Part shown: piece after piece, positions 42,999 through 51,512 of the stretch
Layout of the letters: each line of letters opens with the position of its first letter
How positions within the stretch are numbered: position 1 is the first letter of the stretch
Source: Burkholderiales bacterium
GTDB lineage: Bacteria > Pseudomonadota > Gammaproteobacteria > Burkholderiales > Burkholderiaceae_C
Length of the DNA stretch: 64,000 nucleotides
Direction of reading: 5' to 3'
Assembly: GCA_030604135.1 (NCBI GenBank)
Contig: JAUVWL010000003.1
Location: 164,322 to 228,321, forward strand
Notes under the pieces: model-generated
The model's input: the letters and a program-made list of their open reading frames with translations, nothing else
Database searches by the model: none
Told to the model about the DNA's origin: nothing
Translations under genes and position numbers: made by a program

Positions 42999-43270
42999 GC
43001 ATGGACTCCCGCGTGCGCGGGAGTTGCGCGGGTTCATCCAGGGATTGAGGAAGACCCGGCTGGCGGTGCGGAGAACATGCACCCGTCATGCCCTTGCTCG
43101 CGTGGAGTGAGTTCAAGTCGTCACCCCACGCTCGGGAGTTGATTTTCTGCCACTTTCGTGCGCGCGTGATCCGAGTCCAGGTCACCCCCGCGCATTTGGG
43201 AGTTGACCGCCCGTCATTTCCTTGCACGAGTGCGTTAAGTTCCCGTCACTCCTGCGAACGCGGGAGTCCA
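42999..43270. repeat. Degenerate REP-like hairpins
   Basis: The 397-bp gap before the patatin-like gene contains CTCCCGCGTGCGCGGGAG (from 43006), several decayed versions and CTCCTGCGAACGCGGGAG (43250-43267) with GTCA before and TCCA after. These belong to the same family as those at 11054 and 38155. I see no gene here. Confidence 0.6.
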
Positions 43271-43386
43271 CGACGACCACCCGCGCTTCTGCGGGCCCAT
43301 GACGCAGGACCTTCCTCGCAGCGACGAGCAGGCCAAGTTTCACCCACATACACGATGCCGCCCGCGCTGCGCGACAATCGCAGCCC

Positions 43387-44481
43387 ATGCACGCATTGCG
43401 CCTCTACGCCGGCCCATGGGCCCGGCGCCACATCGAACAGCATGGCCTTCGCCCCAGCGATGTGGGGGTGATTCCCGCTGCGGCGGGCGGCCCCAAGGGG
43501 CTGATTCTGGGGCCGCTGGACCGCTTCATCTTCGGAGGCTGGCTCGGTGGCAGCGAGCAGCCGGTGCACCTGGTGGGCGCGTCCATCGGCGCTTGGCGCA
43601 TGGCCACCGCCTGCCTGGATCAGCCAACGGCCGCCTTCGAGCGGCTTGAGCGCGACTACATTGCCCAGCACCACCCACCACCGCCGGGCAAGAAGCGGCC
43701 ACCCCCCGAGGCCATCAGTGAGGTGTTTGCGGGCAACCTCAAGACCTTCTACAGCGGCCGTCTGGCCGAGGTGCTGAAACACCCGCGCTACCGCCTGCAC
43801 ATGGTGGCCTCGCGAGGGCGTTATCTGCTGCACCAGGATGGCCAGTGGCGCACCACACTGGGGTACCTGGGGGCCTTTGCCGCCAACGCCTTGCACCGCC
43901 GGGCACTGGGTGCGTGGCTGGAGCGGGTGGTGTTTTCATCGGCCGACCCGGACACCGGGCAGGTGACCGCGCTGCCGTTTGGCACACACGACTTCCGGAC
44001 CCGGCAGGCGCCGCTGCGCGAGGACAACTTCATGGATGCCCTGCAGGCCAGTTGCTCCATCCCGTTTGTACTCAGGCCGGTGCACGGCATTGCCGGTGCG
44101 CCTCCCGGCTGCTACTGGGACGGCGGCATCACCGACTACCACCTCCACCTGCACTACCAGCCACCGGCAGACGCGCCCATCGTGCTGTACCCGCACTTCC
44201 AGCGTGCGGTCGTGCCCGGCTGGCTGGACAAACCCTGGCGCTCACGCCACCGCGCCAGCAGCGCGCTCGACAGCATGCTGGTGCTCGCACCCGACCCGCA
44301 ATGGATTCAGACCCTTCCAGAGGCCAAGCTGCCCGACCGCAACGACTTCACGCGCCATGCACACGAACCCCAGACGCGCATGCGGCACTGGACCACGGCG
44401 GTCCGTGCGGCGTGCCGGCTGGCGGATGAGTTTGCCGGGTGGCTGGAGCGGCCGGATCTGGCGCGTGTGGAGGCGCTGTAG
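43387..44481 (+). CDS. Patatin-like phospholipase family protein
   Basis: A 364-residue putative serine lipase. GGPKGL near residue 35 fits the oxyanion-hole motif, GASIGAW (near residue 62) is the GxSxG nucleophile elbow, and WDGGITDYH (near residue 240) is the DG[GA] motif with the catalytic Asp, so the Ser-Asp dyad is complete. No signal peptide is evident, so it is probably cytoplasmic. No other gene is near on the same strand. Substrate unknown; membrane lipids or storage polymers are possible. Confidence 0.86.
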   Translation: MHALRLYAGPWARRHIEQHGLRPSDVGVIPAAAGGPKGLILGPLDRFIFGGWLGGSEQPVHLVGASIGAWRMATACLDQPTAAFERLERDYIAQHHPPPPGKKRPPPEAISEVFAGNLKTFYSGRLAEVLKHPRYRLHMVASRGRYLLHQDGQWRTTLGYLGAFAANALHRRALGAWLERVVFSSADPDTGQVTALPFGTHDFRTRQAPLREDNFMDALQASCSIPFVLRPVHGIAGAPPGCYWDGGITDYHLHLHYQPPADAPIVLYPHFQRAVVPGWLDKPWRSRHRASSALDSMLVLAPDPQWIQTLPEAKLPDRNDFTRHAHEPQTRMRHWTTAVRAACRLADEFAGWLERPDLARVEAL

Positions 44482-44487
44482 TTGTGC

Positions 44488-44566
44488 GTGGATTCCCGCT
44501 TTCGCGGGAATGACGGAGTGGGTCCCGTCAGCGCCATTCGTCATGCCCGCGCACGCGGGCATCCAC
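44488..44566. repeat. Pair of REP-like hairpins between convergent genes
   Basis: GATTCCCGCTTTCGCGGGAATGAC (44491-44514) and GTCATGCCCGCGCACGCGGGCATCC (44540-44564) form two hairpins facing opposite ways, just after the patatin-like gene and just before the end of the convergent racemase gene. They could serve as a bidirectional terminator. Confidence 0.7.
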
Positions 44567-44595
44567 GCCCGACGTTGTTCACTCACACATCACGA

Positions 44596-45345
44596 TCAAG
44601 GCATGGCCAGTGGCCCAGCCCAGCCGGTGAAGGGTTTGGGCAGGGGCGGGGCGTAGTCGCCGCGCTTGCTGGTGCGCAGCCCAAGGCCTGACAGTGCCTC
44701 GGCGAACTTGGCAGCCACAGCCACACCGTCGATGACTGGCACACCCAGGCGCTGGCTGAGCTCGGCGCACAGTGGCGCCATGCCCGCGCAGCCGAGCACG
44801 ATGGCGCCGCTGCGGTCGCGCTCCAGTGCCACGCGGGCGGCCTCTTCGATCATCCTGAGCGTGGCCTCACCGCAGCACTCCAGCGCGAGCACCGGAATGT
44901 CGGTGCCATGGATGCCGCGGCACTGGTGCTGCATGCCGTAGCGCTGCACCAGACGCTCGGCCATGATGCAGGTGCGGGTCATGGTGGTGACGACGGAAAA
45001 ACCGGTGGCCAGCATGGTGGCGGCGTGGAAGGCCGCTTCCGCAATGCCCAGCACCGGTGCTTCAGTCAGTTCCCGGGCGGCTTCCAGACCCGGGTCGCCG
45101 AAGCAGGCGATGACCACCGCATCGGGTCCCCAGTCTGCGGCCAGGCGCAACTGTTCGGCCACCCCGGCGGCCGCAAAGGCCTCGTCGTAATGGCTCTCGA
45201 TGGACACCGGGCCAAAACTCGGGTGCACCGCGCGGACCTCGGTGCCCGGCGCGGCCACCGCACGGGCGGCCTGTGCAATGGCTTCGGTCATCGGCCCCGA
45301 GGTGTTCGGGTTGATCAGCAGCAGCTTCATGGTGGTGTCCGTCAT
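44596..45345 (-). CDS. Asp/Glu/hydantoin racemase family protein (hydantoin/allantoin racemase-like)
   Basis: A 249-residue cofactor-independent racemase with the N-terminus LLLINPNTSGPMTEAIA, typical of hydantoin and allantoin (HpxA/Dcg1-type) racemases. The paired catalytic cysteines are in VVIACFGDPG and IVLGCAGMAP. I chose the ATG at 45345 (AAGGGAA upstream) rather than the 24-residue longer form. It is divergent from the binding-protein gene of a Dpp-type transporter and lies in a locus with AllA and an M20 hydrolase, which fits allantoin or hydantoin metabolism. Confidence 0.87.
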   Translation of the reverse strand: MTDTTMKLLLINPNTSGPMTEAIAQAARAVAAPGTEVRAVHPSFGPVSIESHYDEAFAAAGVAEQLRLAADWGPDAVVIACFGDPGLEAARELTEAPVLGIAEAAFHAATMLATGFSVVTTMTRTCIMAERLVQRYGMQHQCRGIHGTDIPVLALECCGEATLRMIEEAARVALERDRSGAIVLGCAGMAPLCAELSQRLGVPVIDGVAVAAKFAEALSGLGLRTSKRGDYAPPLPKPFTGWAGPLAMP

Positions 45346-45364
45346 GGGTTCCCTTTTTGGTGAG

Positions 45365-45378
45365 TTTTGCATACAAAA
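45365..45378. promoter_or_regulatory. TTTTGCATACAAAA operator-like site 1
   Basis: TTTTGCATACAAAA at 45365-45378 is nearly palindromic and lies 20 bp upstream of the racemase start. The core TTGCATACAAAA recurs at 45542-45553 before the divergent transporter gene. A GntR regulator is encoded in the same locus. The 315-bp gap (45346-45660) otherwise holds only AT-rich sequence with no gene. Confidence 0.45.
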
Positions 45379-45541
45379 CGGAATCATGCACGCCCCAAAT
45401 TGAAGCGTGCTTCGCAAGCGTCTGCGCGTGAATGGTGCGGGTAAATACTTAGATTCAACTGACTGATTGTGAGAAAGATCAATGAAATCAAGGGTTTTCT
45501 GGGTTCATAAAGGGTATTTGTCGATGTCGATGGCATGGTGA

Positions 45542-45553
45542 TTGCATACAAAA
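45542..45553. promoter_or_regulatory. TTGCATACAAAA operator-like site 2
   Basis: Second exact 12-base copy of TTGCATACAAAA, in the same orientation as the first, about 108 bp before the binding-protein start. It is a likely binding site for the locus regulator. Confidence 0.45.
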
Positions 45554-45660
45554 AACTTGCCAACGCCAAAACGGGCGTGCATGCTTCCGCTGCGGAGGCC
45601 GCACGGTTCTGCTGGCGGTTGACGTTCTCGAACCCTTTGTCGACATTTGCTGGAGTCAAG

Positions 45661-47331
45661 ATGAATCGGTCCATCACCACGCCTCGCTTCGCGCCCAAAG
45701 CCCTGGGCCTTGCCATCACCGCCGGCCTGCTCACGGCCCTGGCTTCGCCCGCCGTGCTGGCGCAGGAAAAAGTCCTGCGCATCGCCATGACGGCTGCCGA
45801 CATTCCCCGTACCCTCGGTCAGCCAGACCAGGGCTTCGAGGGCAACCGCTTCACCGGCATCCCGATGTACGACGCCCTGACGCACTGGGATCTGTCCAAG
45901 GCGGACGCGGCCAGCGTGCTGATTCAAGGCCTGGCCACGTCCTGGGCCGTGGATGAGAAAGACCAGACCAAGTGGGTGTTCAAGCTGCGCCCGGGGGTCA
46001 AGTTCCACGACGGCTCGGACTTCAATGCCGACGCCGTGGTGTGGAACGTGCAGAAGGTGCTCGACAAGGACGCCTTGCACTTCGATGCCAGCCAGGTCGG
46101 CGTGACCGCCTCGCGCATGCCCACGCTGCGCAGCGCGCGCAAGATCGACAACCTGACGGTGGAGCTGACCACCAGCGAGCCCGACGCTTTCCTGCCCTTG
46201 AACCTGACCAACCTGTTCATGGCCTCGCCCGCGCACTGGCAGAAGAAGTTCGAAGCAGCGGCCGGCGCCACGCCAGCCGACAAGGCCCGCAACGCGTGGA
46301 CGGCCTTTGCCGCCGATGCGTCGGGCACCGGGCCTTTCCGCATGGCGCGCTTTGTGCCGCGCGAGCGCCTGGAGCTGGTGGCCAACAAGGCCTACTGGGA
46401 TCCCAAGCGCACGCCCAAGATCGATCGTGTGGTGCTGGTGCCCATGCCCGAGGCCAACGCCCGCACGGCCGCCCTGCTGTCGGGTCAGGTCGACTGGATC
46501 GAGGCCCCGGCACCCGATGCCATGCCGCAGATCCGTCAGCGCGGGTTCCGCATCGAGTCCAATGCCCAGCCGCATGTCTGGCCGTGGCAGCTGTCGTTTG
46601 CCGAGGGTTCGCCCTGGCTGGACAAGCGCGTGCGCCACGCGGCCAACCTCTGCGTGGACCGCGAAGGGCTCAAGACCTTCCTGGGTGGCATGATGGCCAT
46701 TCCCAAGGGCACCGTGCCCCCAGGCCACCCCTGGTGGGGCAATCCGAGCTTTGACATCAAGTATGACGTGGCTGCCGCGCGCAAGCTGATGACCGATGCC
46801 GGCCACAGCGCCGCCAAGCCGCTGAAGGTCAAGGTGCAGATCTCGGCCTCGGGTTCGGGTCAGATGCAGCCGCTGCCGATGAACGAGTTCGTGCAGCAGT
46901 CGCTCAAGCAGTGCTACTTCGACGTCGAGTTCGACGTGATCGAGTGGAACACCTTGTTCACCAACTGGCGCCAGGGTGCCAAGCACCCTTCGGCCAACGG
47001 TTCGCACGCCATCAACGTGAGCTTTGCGGCCATGGATCCCTTCTTCGCCATGGTGCGTTTCACCAGCACCAAGACCTTCCCGCCGGTGTCCAACAACTGG
47101 GGTCATTTTGGCAATGAAGAGTTCGACAAGCTCATTGCCAACGCCCGCACCACCTTCGACGACAAGAAGCGCGACGAGGCCCTGGCCAAGCTGCACGCCC
47201 GCATCGTTGAGGAAGCGCCCTTTGTCTGGATCGCGCACGACGTGGGCCCGCGTGCCATGAGTGCCAAGGTCAAGGGTTTCGTGCAGCCGCGCAGCTGGTT
47301 TGTCGATCTGGCGCCGGTCACCATGGACTGA
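45661..47331 (+). CDS. Peptide/opine-type ABC transporter substrate-binding protein (DppA family)
   Basis: A 556-residue periplasmic cluster-C binding protein. The signal peptide ends at PAVLAQEK. Typical blocks are IPMYDALTHWDLS, KWVFKLRPGVKFHDGSDFNADAVVWN and GTGPFRMARFVPRERLELVANKAYWD, ending in AHDVGPRAMSAKVKGFVQ. I chose ATG 45661 with TGGAGTC upstream; a longer frame from 45535 would cross operator site 2. The family binds di- and oligopeptides, nickel or other N-containing solutes. The context suggests a purine- or hydantoin-derived nitrogen compound. Confidence 0.9.
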   Translation: MNRSITTPRFAPKALGLAITAGLLTALASPAVLAQEKVLRIAMTAADIPRTLGQPDQGFEGNRFTGIPMYDALTHWDLSKADAASVLIQGLATSWAVDEKDQTKWVFKLRPGVKFHDGSDFNADAVVWNVQKVLDKDALHFDASQVGVTASRMPTLRSARKIDNLTVELTTSEPDAFLPLNLTNLFMASPAHWQKKFEAAAGATPADKARNAWTAFAADASGTGPFRMARFVPRERLELVANKAYWDPKRTPKIDRVVLVPMPEANARTAALLSGQVDWIEAPAPDAMPQIRQRGFRIESNAQPHVWPWQLSFAEGSPWLDKRVRHAANLCVDREGLKTFLGGMMAIPKGTVPPGHPWWGNPSFDIKYDVAAARKLMTDAGHSAAKPLKVKVQISASGSGQMQPLPMNEFVQQSLKQCYFDVEFDVIEWNTLFTNWRQGAKHPSANGSHAINVSFAAMDPFFAMVRFTSTKTFPPVSNNWGHFGNEEFDKLIANARTTFDDKKRDEALAKLHARIVEEAPFVWIAHDVGPRAMSAKVKGFVQPRSWFVDLAPVTMD

Positions 47332-47340
47332 GCCTGAAAC

Positions 47341-47390
47341 GGACCAGTCCATGGTCCGGTCCGGCGGCCACCGGTTCTGCGGTGGCCGCC
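47341..47390 (+). other. Two strong hairpins between binding-protein and permease genes
   Basis: GGACCA (47341-47346) pairs with TGGTCC (47352-47357), and GGCGGCCACC (47363-47372) pairs perfectly with GGTGGCCGCC (47381-47390). No T-tract follows. This mirrors the situation at 6924-6977 in the other ABC operon and would give more binding protein than permease. Confidence 0.55.
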
Positions 47391-47439
47391 CGTTCCCCCT
47401 CTGCCGAGGTTTGCCTACGTCCAAGAGAAGGACTGCGCC

Positions 47440-48390
47440 ATGATCGGTTTCCTGATCCGCCGTGTGCTCTACACCCTGCCCATCATGCTGGGTGTGGCGC
47501 TGGTCTGTTTTGCGCTGGTTCACCTGTCGCCGGGTGACCCGCTGGTATCCATCTTGCCGGCCGATGCCTCGGTCGAATTGCAGCAGCAGCTCATCGAGCT
47601 GTACGGTTTCAACCGGTCCTATCCGGAACAGTTCGTCAGCTGGATCTGGCGTGCCTTGCAGGGTGACCTGGGTACCTCGATTGCTTCCGGGCGTGCCGTG
47701 ACCGAAGAGGTGTTCCGGGCGGTGACCAACACGCTGCGCCTGGCGGTGCTGGCCACCCTGATCGGTTTCGTGTTCGGTTGCCTGTTCGGCTTTGTCGCCG
47801 GCTACTTCCAGGGCTCGTGGCTGGACAAGGCGGCTTCGCTGACCTCGGTGCTGGGCGTGAGCGTGCCGCATTACTGGCTGGGCATGGTGCTGGTGATCAT
47901 TTTCTCGTCCATTCTGATGTGGCTTCCGCCAGGCGGTGCCGGGCCGGGTGGCTCCAGCGACTGGGCCTGGGACTGGGAGCACATCAAACACATGATCCTG
48001 CCGGCCGTCACCATGAGCGTGATTCCCATGGGCATCATCGCGCGCACGGTGCGGGCGCTGGTGGCCGAGATCCTGGCGCAGGAGTTCATCGTCGGTCTGC
48101 GGGCCAAGGGCCTGACCGATGTGGGCGTGTTCCTGCACGTGGTCAAGAACGCAGCGCCCACCGCGCTGGCGGTGATGGGTCTGCAGCTGGGCTACCTGCT
48201 CGGGGGCTCCATTCTGATCGAGACCGTGTTTTCATGGCCGGGAACCGGCTTCCTGCTGAATTCGGCCATCTTCCAGCGCGACCTGCCGCTGCTGCAGGGA
48301 ACCATACTGGTGCTGGCCATGTTCTTTGTCGTGCTCAACCTGGTGGTCGACGTGATCCAGACCTTGCTGGATCCGCGCATTGCCCGGTGA
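47440..48390 (+). CDS. ABC transporter permease, DppB family
   Basis: A 316-residue inner-membrane protein with about six helices. The N-terminus (RVLYTLPIMLGVALVCFALVHLSPGDP) and the coupling-loop EAA motif (RALVAEILAQEFIVGLRAKGL) are characteristic of DppB/OppB. AGAGAAGGA precedes the ATG. It pairs with the next gene to form the transport channel. Confidence 0.94.
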   Translation: MIGFLIRRVLYTLPIMLGVALVCFALVHLSPGDPLVSILPADASVELQQQLIELYGFNRSYPEQFVSWIWRALQGDLGTSIASGRAVTEEVFRAVTNTLRLAVLATLIGFVFGCLFGFVAGYFQGSWLDKAASLTSVLGVSVPHYWLGMVLVIIFSSILMWLPPGGAGPGGSSDWAWDWEHIKHMILPAVTMSVIPMGIIARTVRALVAEILAQEFIVGLRAKGLTDVGVFLHVVKNAAPTALAVMGLQLGYLLGGSILIETVFSWPGTGFLLNSAIFQRDLPLLQGTILVLAMFFVVLNLVVDVIQTLLDPRIAR

Positions 48391-48421
48391 CCCCATCTGA
48401 TCACCTGACCAGGACACACCG

Positions 48422-49315
48422 ATGAACGACATCGCCATTCCCAAACCCGATACCGCGCCCGTGGTCTTCGAGCGCTCACCCGGCTACTGGCAAACCGTAG
48501 GTCGACGCTTTGTGCGCGACAAGGTCGCCGTGGGGGCGGCCCTGGTGGTGCTGACACTGCTGCTGATGGCGGTGTTCGGTCCCATGATCACCCCGGCCGA
48601 TCCCTACGAGTCGTCCATGCTCAAACGCCTGAAGCCCATCGGCTTCGAGGGGCACCCGCTGGGCACCGACGAACTGGGCCGCGACATGCTCTCGCGCCTG
48701 ATGGTCGGTGCGCGCCTTTCCTTGTTCATGGGTATCACGCCCGTGATCTTCGCCTTTGTGCTGGGCTCGATGATCGGCATCACCGCGGGCTACGCCGGCG
48801 GCATCACCAACAGCGTGCTGATGCGCACGATCGACGTGTTCTATGCTTTCCCGTCGGTGTTGCTGGCCATTGCCCTGTCGGGCGCCTTGGGCGCGGGCAT
48901 CACCAATTCTCTGATCTCGCTGACCATTGTGTTCATCCCCCCGATTGCGCGGGTGGCCGAGAGCGTGACCACGCAGATTCGCAGCCGGGATTTTGTCGAC
49001 GCGGCCCGGGCATCGGGCGCGGGTGCCTTCACCATCGTCCGGGTGCATGTGCTGGGCAATGTGCTGGGGCCGATATTTGTCTACGCCACCAGCCTGATCG
49101 CGGTCAGCATGATCCTGGCTTCGGGCCTGAGCTTCCTGGGTCTGGGCGTCAAGCCACCCGAGCCCGAGTGGGGCCTGATGCTCAACACCTTGCGCACCGC
49201 CATCTATGTGCAGCCCTGGATTGCCGCCTTGCCCGGCGTGATGATCTTCATCACTTCGATCGCTTTCAACCTCCTGGCCGACGGTCTGCGCTCGGCCATG
49301 GAAATCAAACAGTGA
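48422..49315 (+). CDS. ABC transporter permease, DppC family
   Basis: A 297-residue inner-membrane protein with a soluble N-terminus of about 40 residues before the first helix. It has HPLGTDELGRDMLSRLMVGARLSL, diagnostic for DppC/OppC, and the EAA loop VTTQIRSRDFVDAARASGAG. It follows the DppB-type gene by about 30 bp and is followed by repeat copy 4. Confidence 0.94.
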   Translation: MNDIAIPKPDTAPVVFERSPGYWQTVGRRFVRDKVAVGAALVVLTLLLMAVFGPMITPADPYESSMLKRLKPIGFEGHPLGTDELGRDMLSRLMVGARLSLFMGITPVIFAFVLGSMIGITAGYAGGITNSVLMRTIDVFYAFPSVLLAIALSGALGAGITNSLISLTIVFIPPIARVAESVTTQIRSRDFVDAARASGAGAFTIVRVHVLGNVLGPIFVYATSLIAVSMILASGLSFLGLGVKPPEPEWGLMLNTLRTAIYVQPWIAALPGVMIFITSIAFNLLADGLRSAMEIKQ

Positions 49316-49316
49316 A

Positions 49317-49395
49317 GCCCCCCGCGTCGCCTGCGGCGCCACCCCCCAGGGGGCGGCATCTGTCGTCCGGCAAAGCCGGCCCGACGATGCCCTGG
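49317..49395 (+). repeat. Three-hairpin intergenic repeat, copy 4
   Basis: It lies directly after the DppC stop, within a 134-bp gap before the ATPase genes. Hairpin 1 contains CGCCTGCGGCG, hairpin 2 CCCCCCAGGGGG, hairpin 3 TCCGGCAAAGCCGG. The outer stem is GGCATC (49355-49360) paired with GATGCC (49386-49391). It is inside a transporter operon, unlike the copies between enzyme genes. Confidence 0.8.
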
Positions 49396-49449
49396 CGCAC
49401 GGGATGTGGTGCTCGATGACCTCGGCAATTGTTCAACGGAGTTAATGAA

Positions 49450-50490
49450 ATGACTGTGGTTCATTCCGATATGGGCGGTCCGGCCCAGCCGCTATTGAGG
49501 GTGCGGGGTCTGGTCAAACATTTCCCGCTGAAGAAGGACGTGCTCGGCCGCGGCGGCGGTGTGGTGCGCGCTGTGGACGGCATCGACTTCGACGTCCTCA
49601 AAGGCGAGACGCTGGGTGTGGTGGGTGAGTCCGGTTGCGGCAAGTCCACCACCGCGCGTTTGTTGATGCACCTGACCGAACCTGACCGGGGCGAAATCGT
49701 GTTCGATGGCCAGACCGTGGGTTCGTCGGCACTGTCGCTCAAGCAGTTTCGGCGCCAGACACAGATGGTGTTCCAGGACAGCTACGCCTCGCTCAATCCG
49801 CGCCTGACCATGGAGGATTCAATCGCCTTCGCGCCCCAGGTGCATGGTGTGCCGCACCGCGAGGCGGTCGAGCGCGCAAGAGACCTGCTGGCGCGTGTGG
49901 GCCTGGAGCCGCGCCGTTTTGCCGAGCGCTACCCGCATGAGCTCTCGGGCGGTCAGCGCCAGCGTGTGAACATTGCACGGGCGCTGGCCTTGCAGTCGCG
50001 CCTGATCATCCTCGACGAGGCGGTTTCGGCGCTGGACAAGTCGGTCGAGGCGCAGGTGCTCAACCTGTTGCTGGATCTCAAGGAGGAGTTTGGTCTGACC
50101 TATGTGTTCATCAGCCACGATCTGAATGTGGTGCGCTACATGAGCGACCGGGTGATGGTGATGTACCTGGGGCAGGTGGTCGAGATCGGTGACAGCGAGA
50201 CCCTGTTCGAGTCACCTGCCCACCCCTACACACGCGCACTGCTGTCGTCCATTCCGTCGATGGATCCCGATCACCGCACCGAGGTGCCTCCGCTCGCCGG
50301 CGACCCGCCCAACCCCATCAACCCGCCACCGGGTTGCCGATTCCACACCCGCTGTGCCCATGCGCAGGACGTCTGCTCGCAGCGCATGCCCACCCTGGCC
50401 CCGGTGGGCAGTGGCCAGGTGGCGGCTTGCTGGATGCAGGTGGCAGGCAGTGGTCACACCGATGCACCCGAACTCAAGGAGGCCGCATGA
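49450..50490 (+). CDS. ABC transporter ATP-binding protein, DppF family
   Basis: A 346-residue ATPase. Walker A GESGCGKST, signature LSGGQRQRV, Walker B LIILDEAVSALD and H-loop ISHDL are all intact. The C-terminal oligopeptide-ATPase tail contains the cysteine cluster CRFHTRCAHAQDVC, which binds an Fe-S cluster in Dpp/Opp ATPases. CGGAG lies upstream of the ATG at 49450. Here the DppF-type gene precedes the DppD type, the reverse of E. coli order. Confidence 0.94.
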   Translation: MTVVHSDMGGPAQPLLRVRGLVKHFPLKKDVLGRGGGVVRAVDGIDFDVLKGETLGVVGESGCGKSTTARLLMHLTEPDRGEIVFDGQTVGSSALSLKQFRRQTQMVFQDSYASLNPRLTMEDSIAFAPQVHGVPHREAVERARDLLARVGLEPRRFAERYPHELSGGQRQRVNIARALALQSRLIILDEAVSALDKSVEAQVLNLLLDLKEEFGLTYVFISHDLNVVRYMSDRVMVMYLGQVVEIGDSETLFESPAHPYTRALLSSIPSMDPDHRTEVPPLAGDPPNPINPPPGCRFHTRCAHAQDVCSQRMPTLAPVGSGQVAACWMQVAGSGHTDAPELKEAA

Positions 50491-51512
50491 ACACCGCCGC
50501 AACACCCGATGAAGCGCCTTTTGTCGACGTCCGGAACCTGCGCGTGACCTTCACCGGCGGCAAAAAGCCGGTGGAGGCGGTCAACGGTGTGGACCTGAAG
50601 GTCCAACGCGGCGAAGTGGTGGCCCTGATTGGCGAGTCGGGATCGGGCAAGAGCGTCACCTTGCGCAGCCTGCTGCGCCTGCACCCGGCCGGGCGCACCC
50701 GCATCGAGGGGCAGATGCGGGTGGGTGATCAGGATGTGCTGGCCCTGTCGCCGCGTGCGCTGGCCGACTACCGTGGCAAGGTGGCATCGATGATCTTCCA
50801 GGAGCCGCTGCTGGCGCTGGACCCGGTCTACCCGGTGGGCGCGCAGATCGTGGAGGCGATCCAGCGGCACGAACCGGTCAGCGCGGAGCAGGCCCGCCAG
50901 CGCGCGCTGCAGATGTTCGAACGGGTGCGCATTCCCAGCCCGGAGCGGCGCCTGCAGGCCTACCCGCACGAGATGTCGGGCGGCATGCGCCAGCGCGCCA
51001 TGATCGCGCTGGCCCTGGCCTGCCACCCGCAGCTGCTGCTGGCGGACGAACCGACCACCGCGCTGGACGCAACGGTGCAGATCCAGATCCTGCTGCTGCT
51101 GCGCGAGCTGCAGCGCGAGCTGGGCCTGTCGGTCATCTTTGTCACGCACGACATCGGTGCGGCGGTGGAGGTGGCCGACCGCATTGCGGTCATGTACGCC
51201 GGCCGCATCGTGGAGGAGGGGCCCGCGGCCACACTGTTGCGCAACCCGCGCCATCCCTACACCCTGGCCTTGCTGCGCAGCCGTGCCGACGGCGCCCTGG
51301 CCAAGGGCAGCCGACTGGAGACCATTTCGGGCTCACCGCCCGACCTGACGGCTTTGCCAGCCGGCTGTGCCTTTGCCGAGCGTTGCAAAATGGTGCAGGA
51401 CAGCTGCCGTGCCACCCGACCGGAGATCACCTGGCTGGAGGCGGGTCACAGCGTGCGTTGCCTGCGCGTGGCCGACACCGCCGTGCCAGTTTCTTCAACC
51501 GCCCATGCCTGA
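50487..51512 (+). CDS. ABC transporter ATP-binding protein, DppD family
   Basis: A 341-residue ATPase. Walker [10 protein letters not shown], signature MSGGMRQRA, Walker [13 protein letters not shown] and H-loop VTHDIG are intact; the C-terminal cysteine motif is [14 protein letters not shown]. The ATG overlaps the DppF-type stop (ATGA), so the ATPases are made in equal amounts. Confidence 0.94.
   Translation: MNTAATPDEAPFVDVRNLRVTFTGGKKPVEAVNGVDLKVQRGEVVALIGESGSGKSVTLRSLLRLHPAGRTRIEGQMRVGDQDVLALSPRALADYRGKVASMIFQEPLLALDPVYPVGAQIVEAIQRHEPVSAEQARQRALQMFERVRIPSPERRLQAYPHEMSGGMRQRAMIALALACHPQLLLADEPTTALDATVQIQILLLLRELQRELGLSVIFVTHDIGAAVEVADRIAVMYAGRIVEEGPAATLLRNPRHPYTLALLRSRADGALAKGSRLETISGSPPDLTALPAGCAFAERCKMVQDSCRATRPEITWLEAGHSVRCLRVADTAVPVSSTAHA

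Noticed and set aside
45505..48138. Open frame of about 880 codons on the minus strand
   Set aside because: Antisense to the Dpp-type binding protein and permease genes, which carry clear family motifs.
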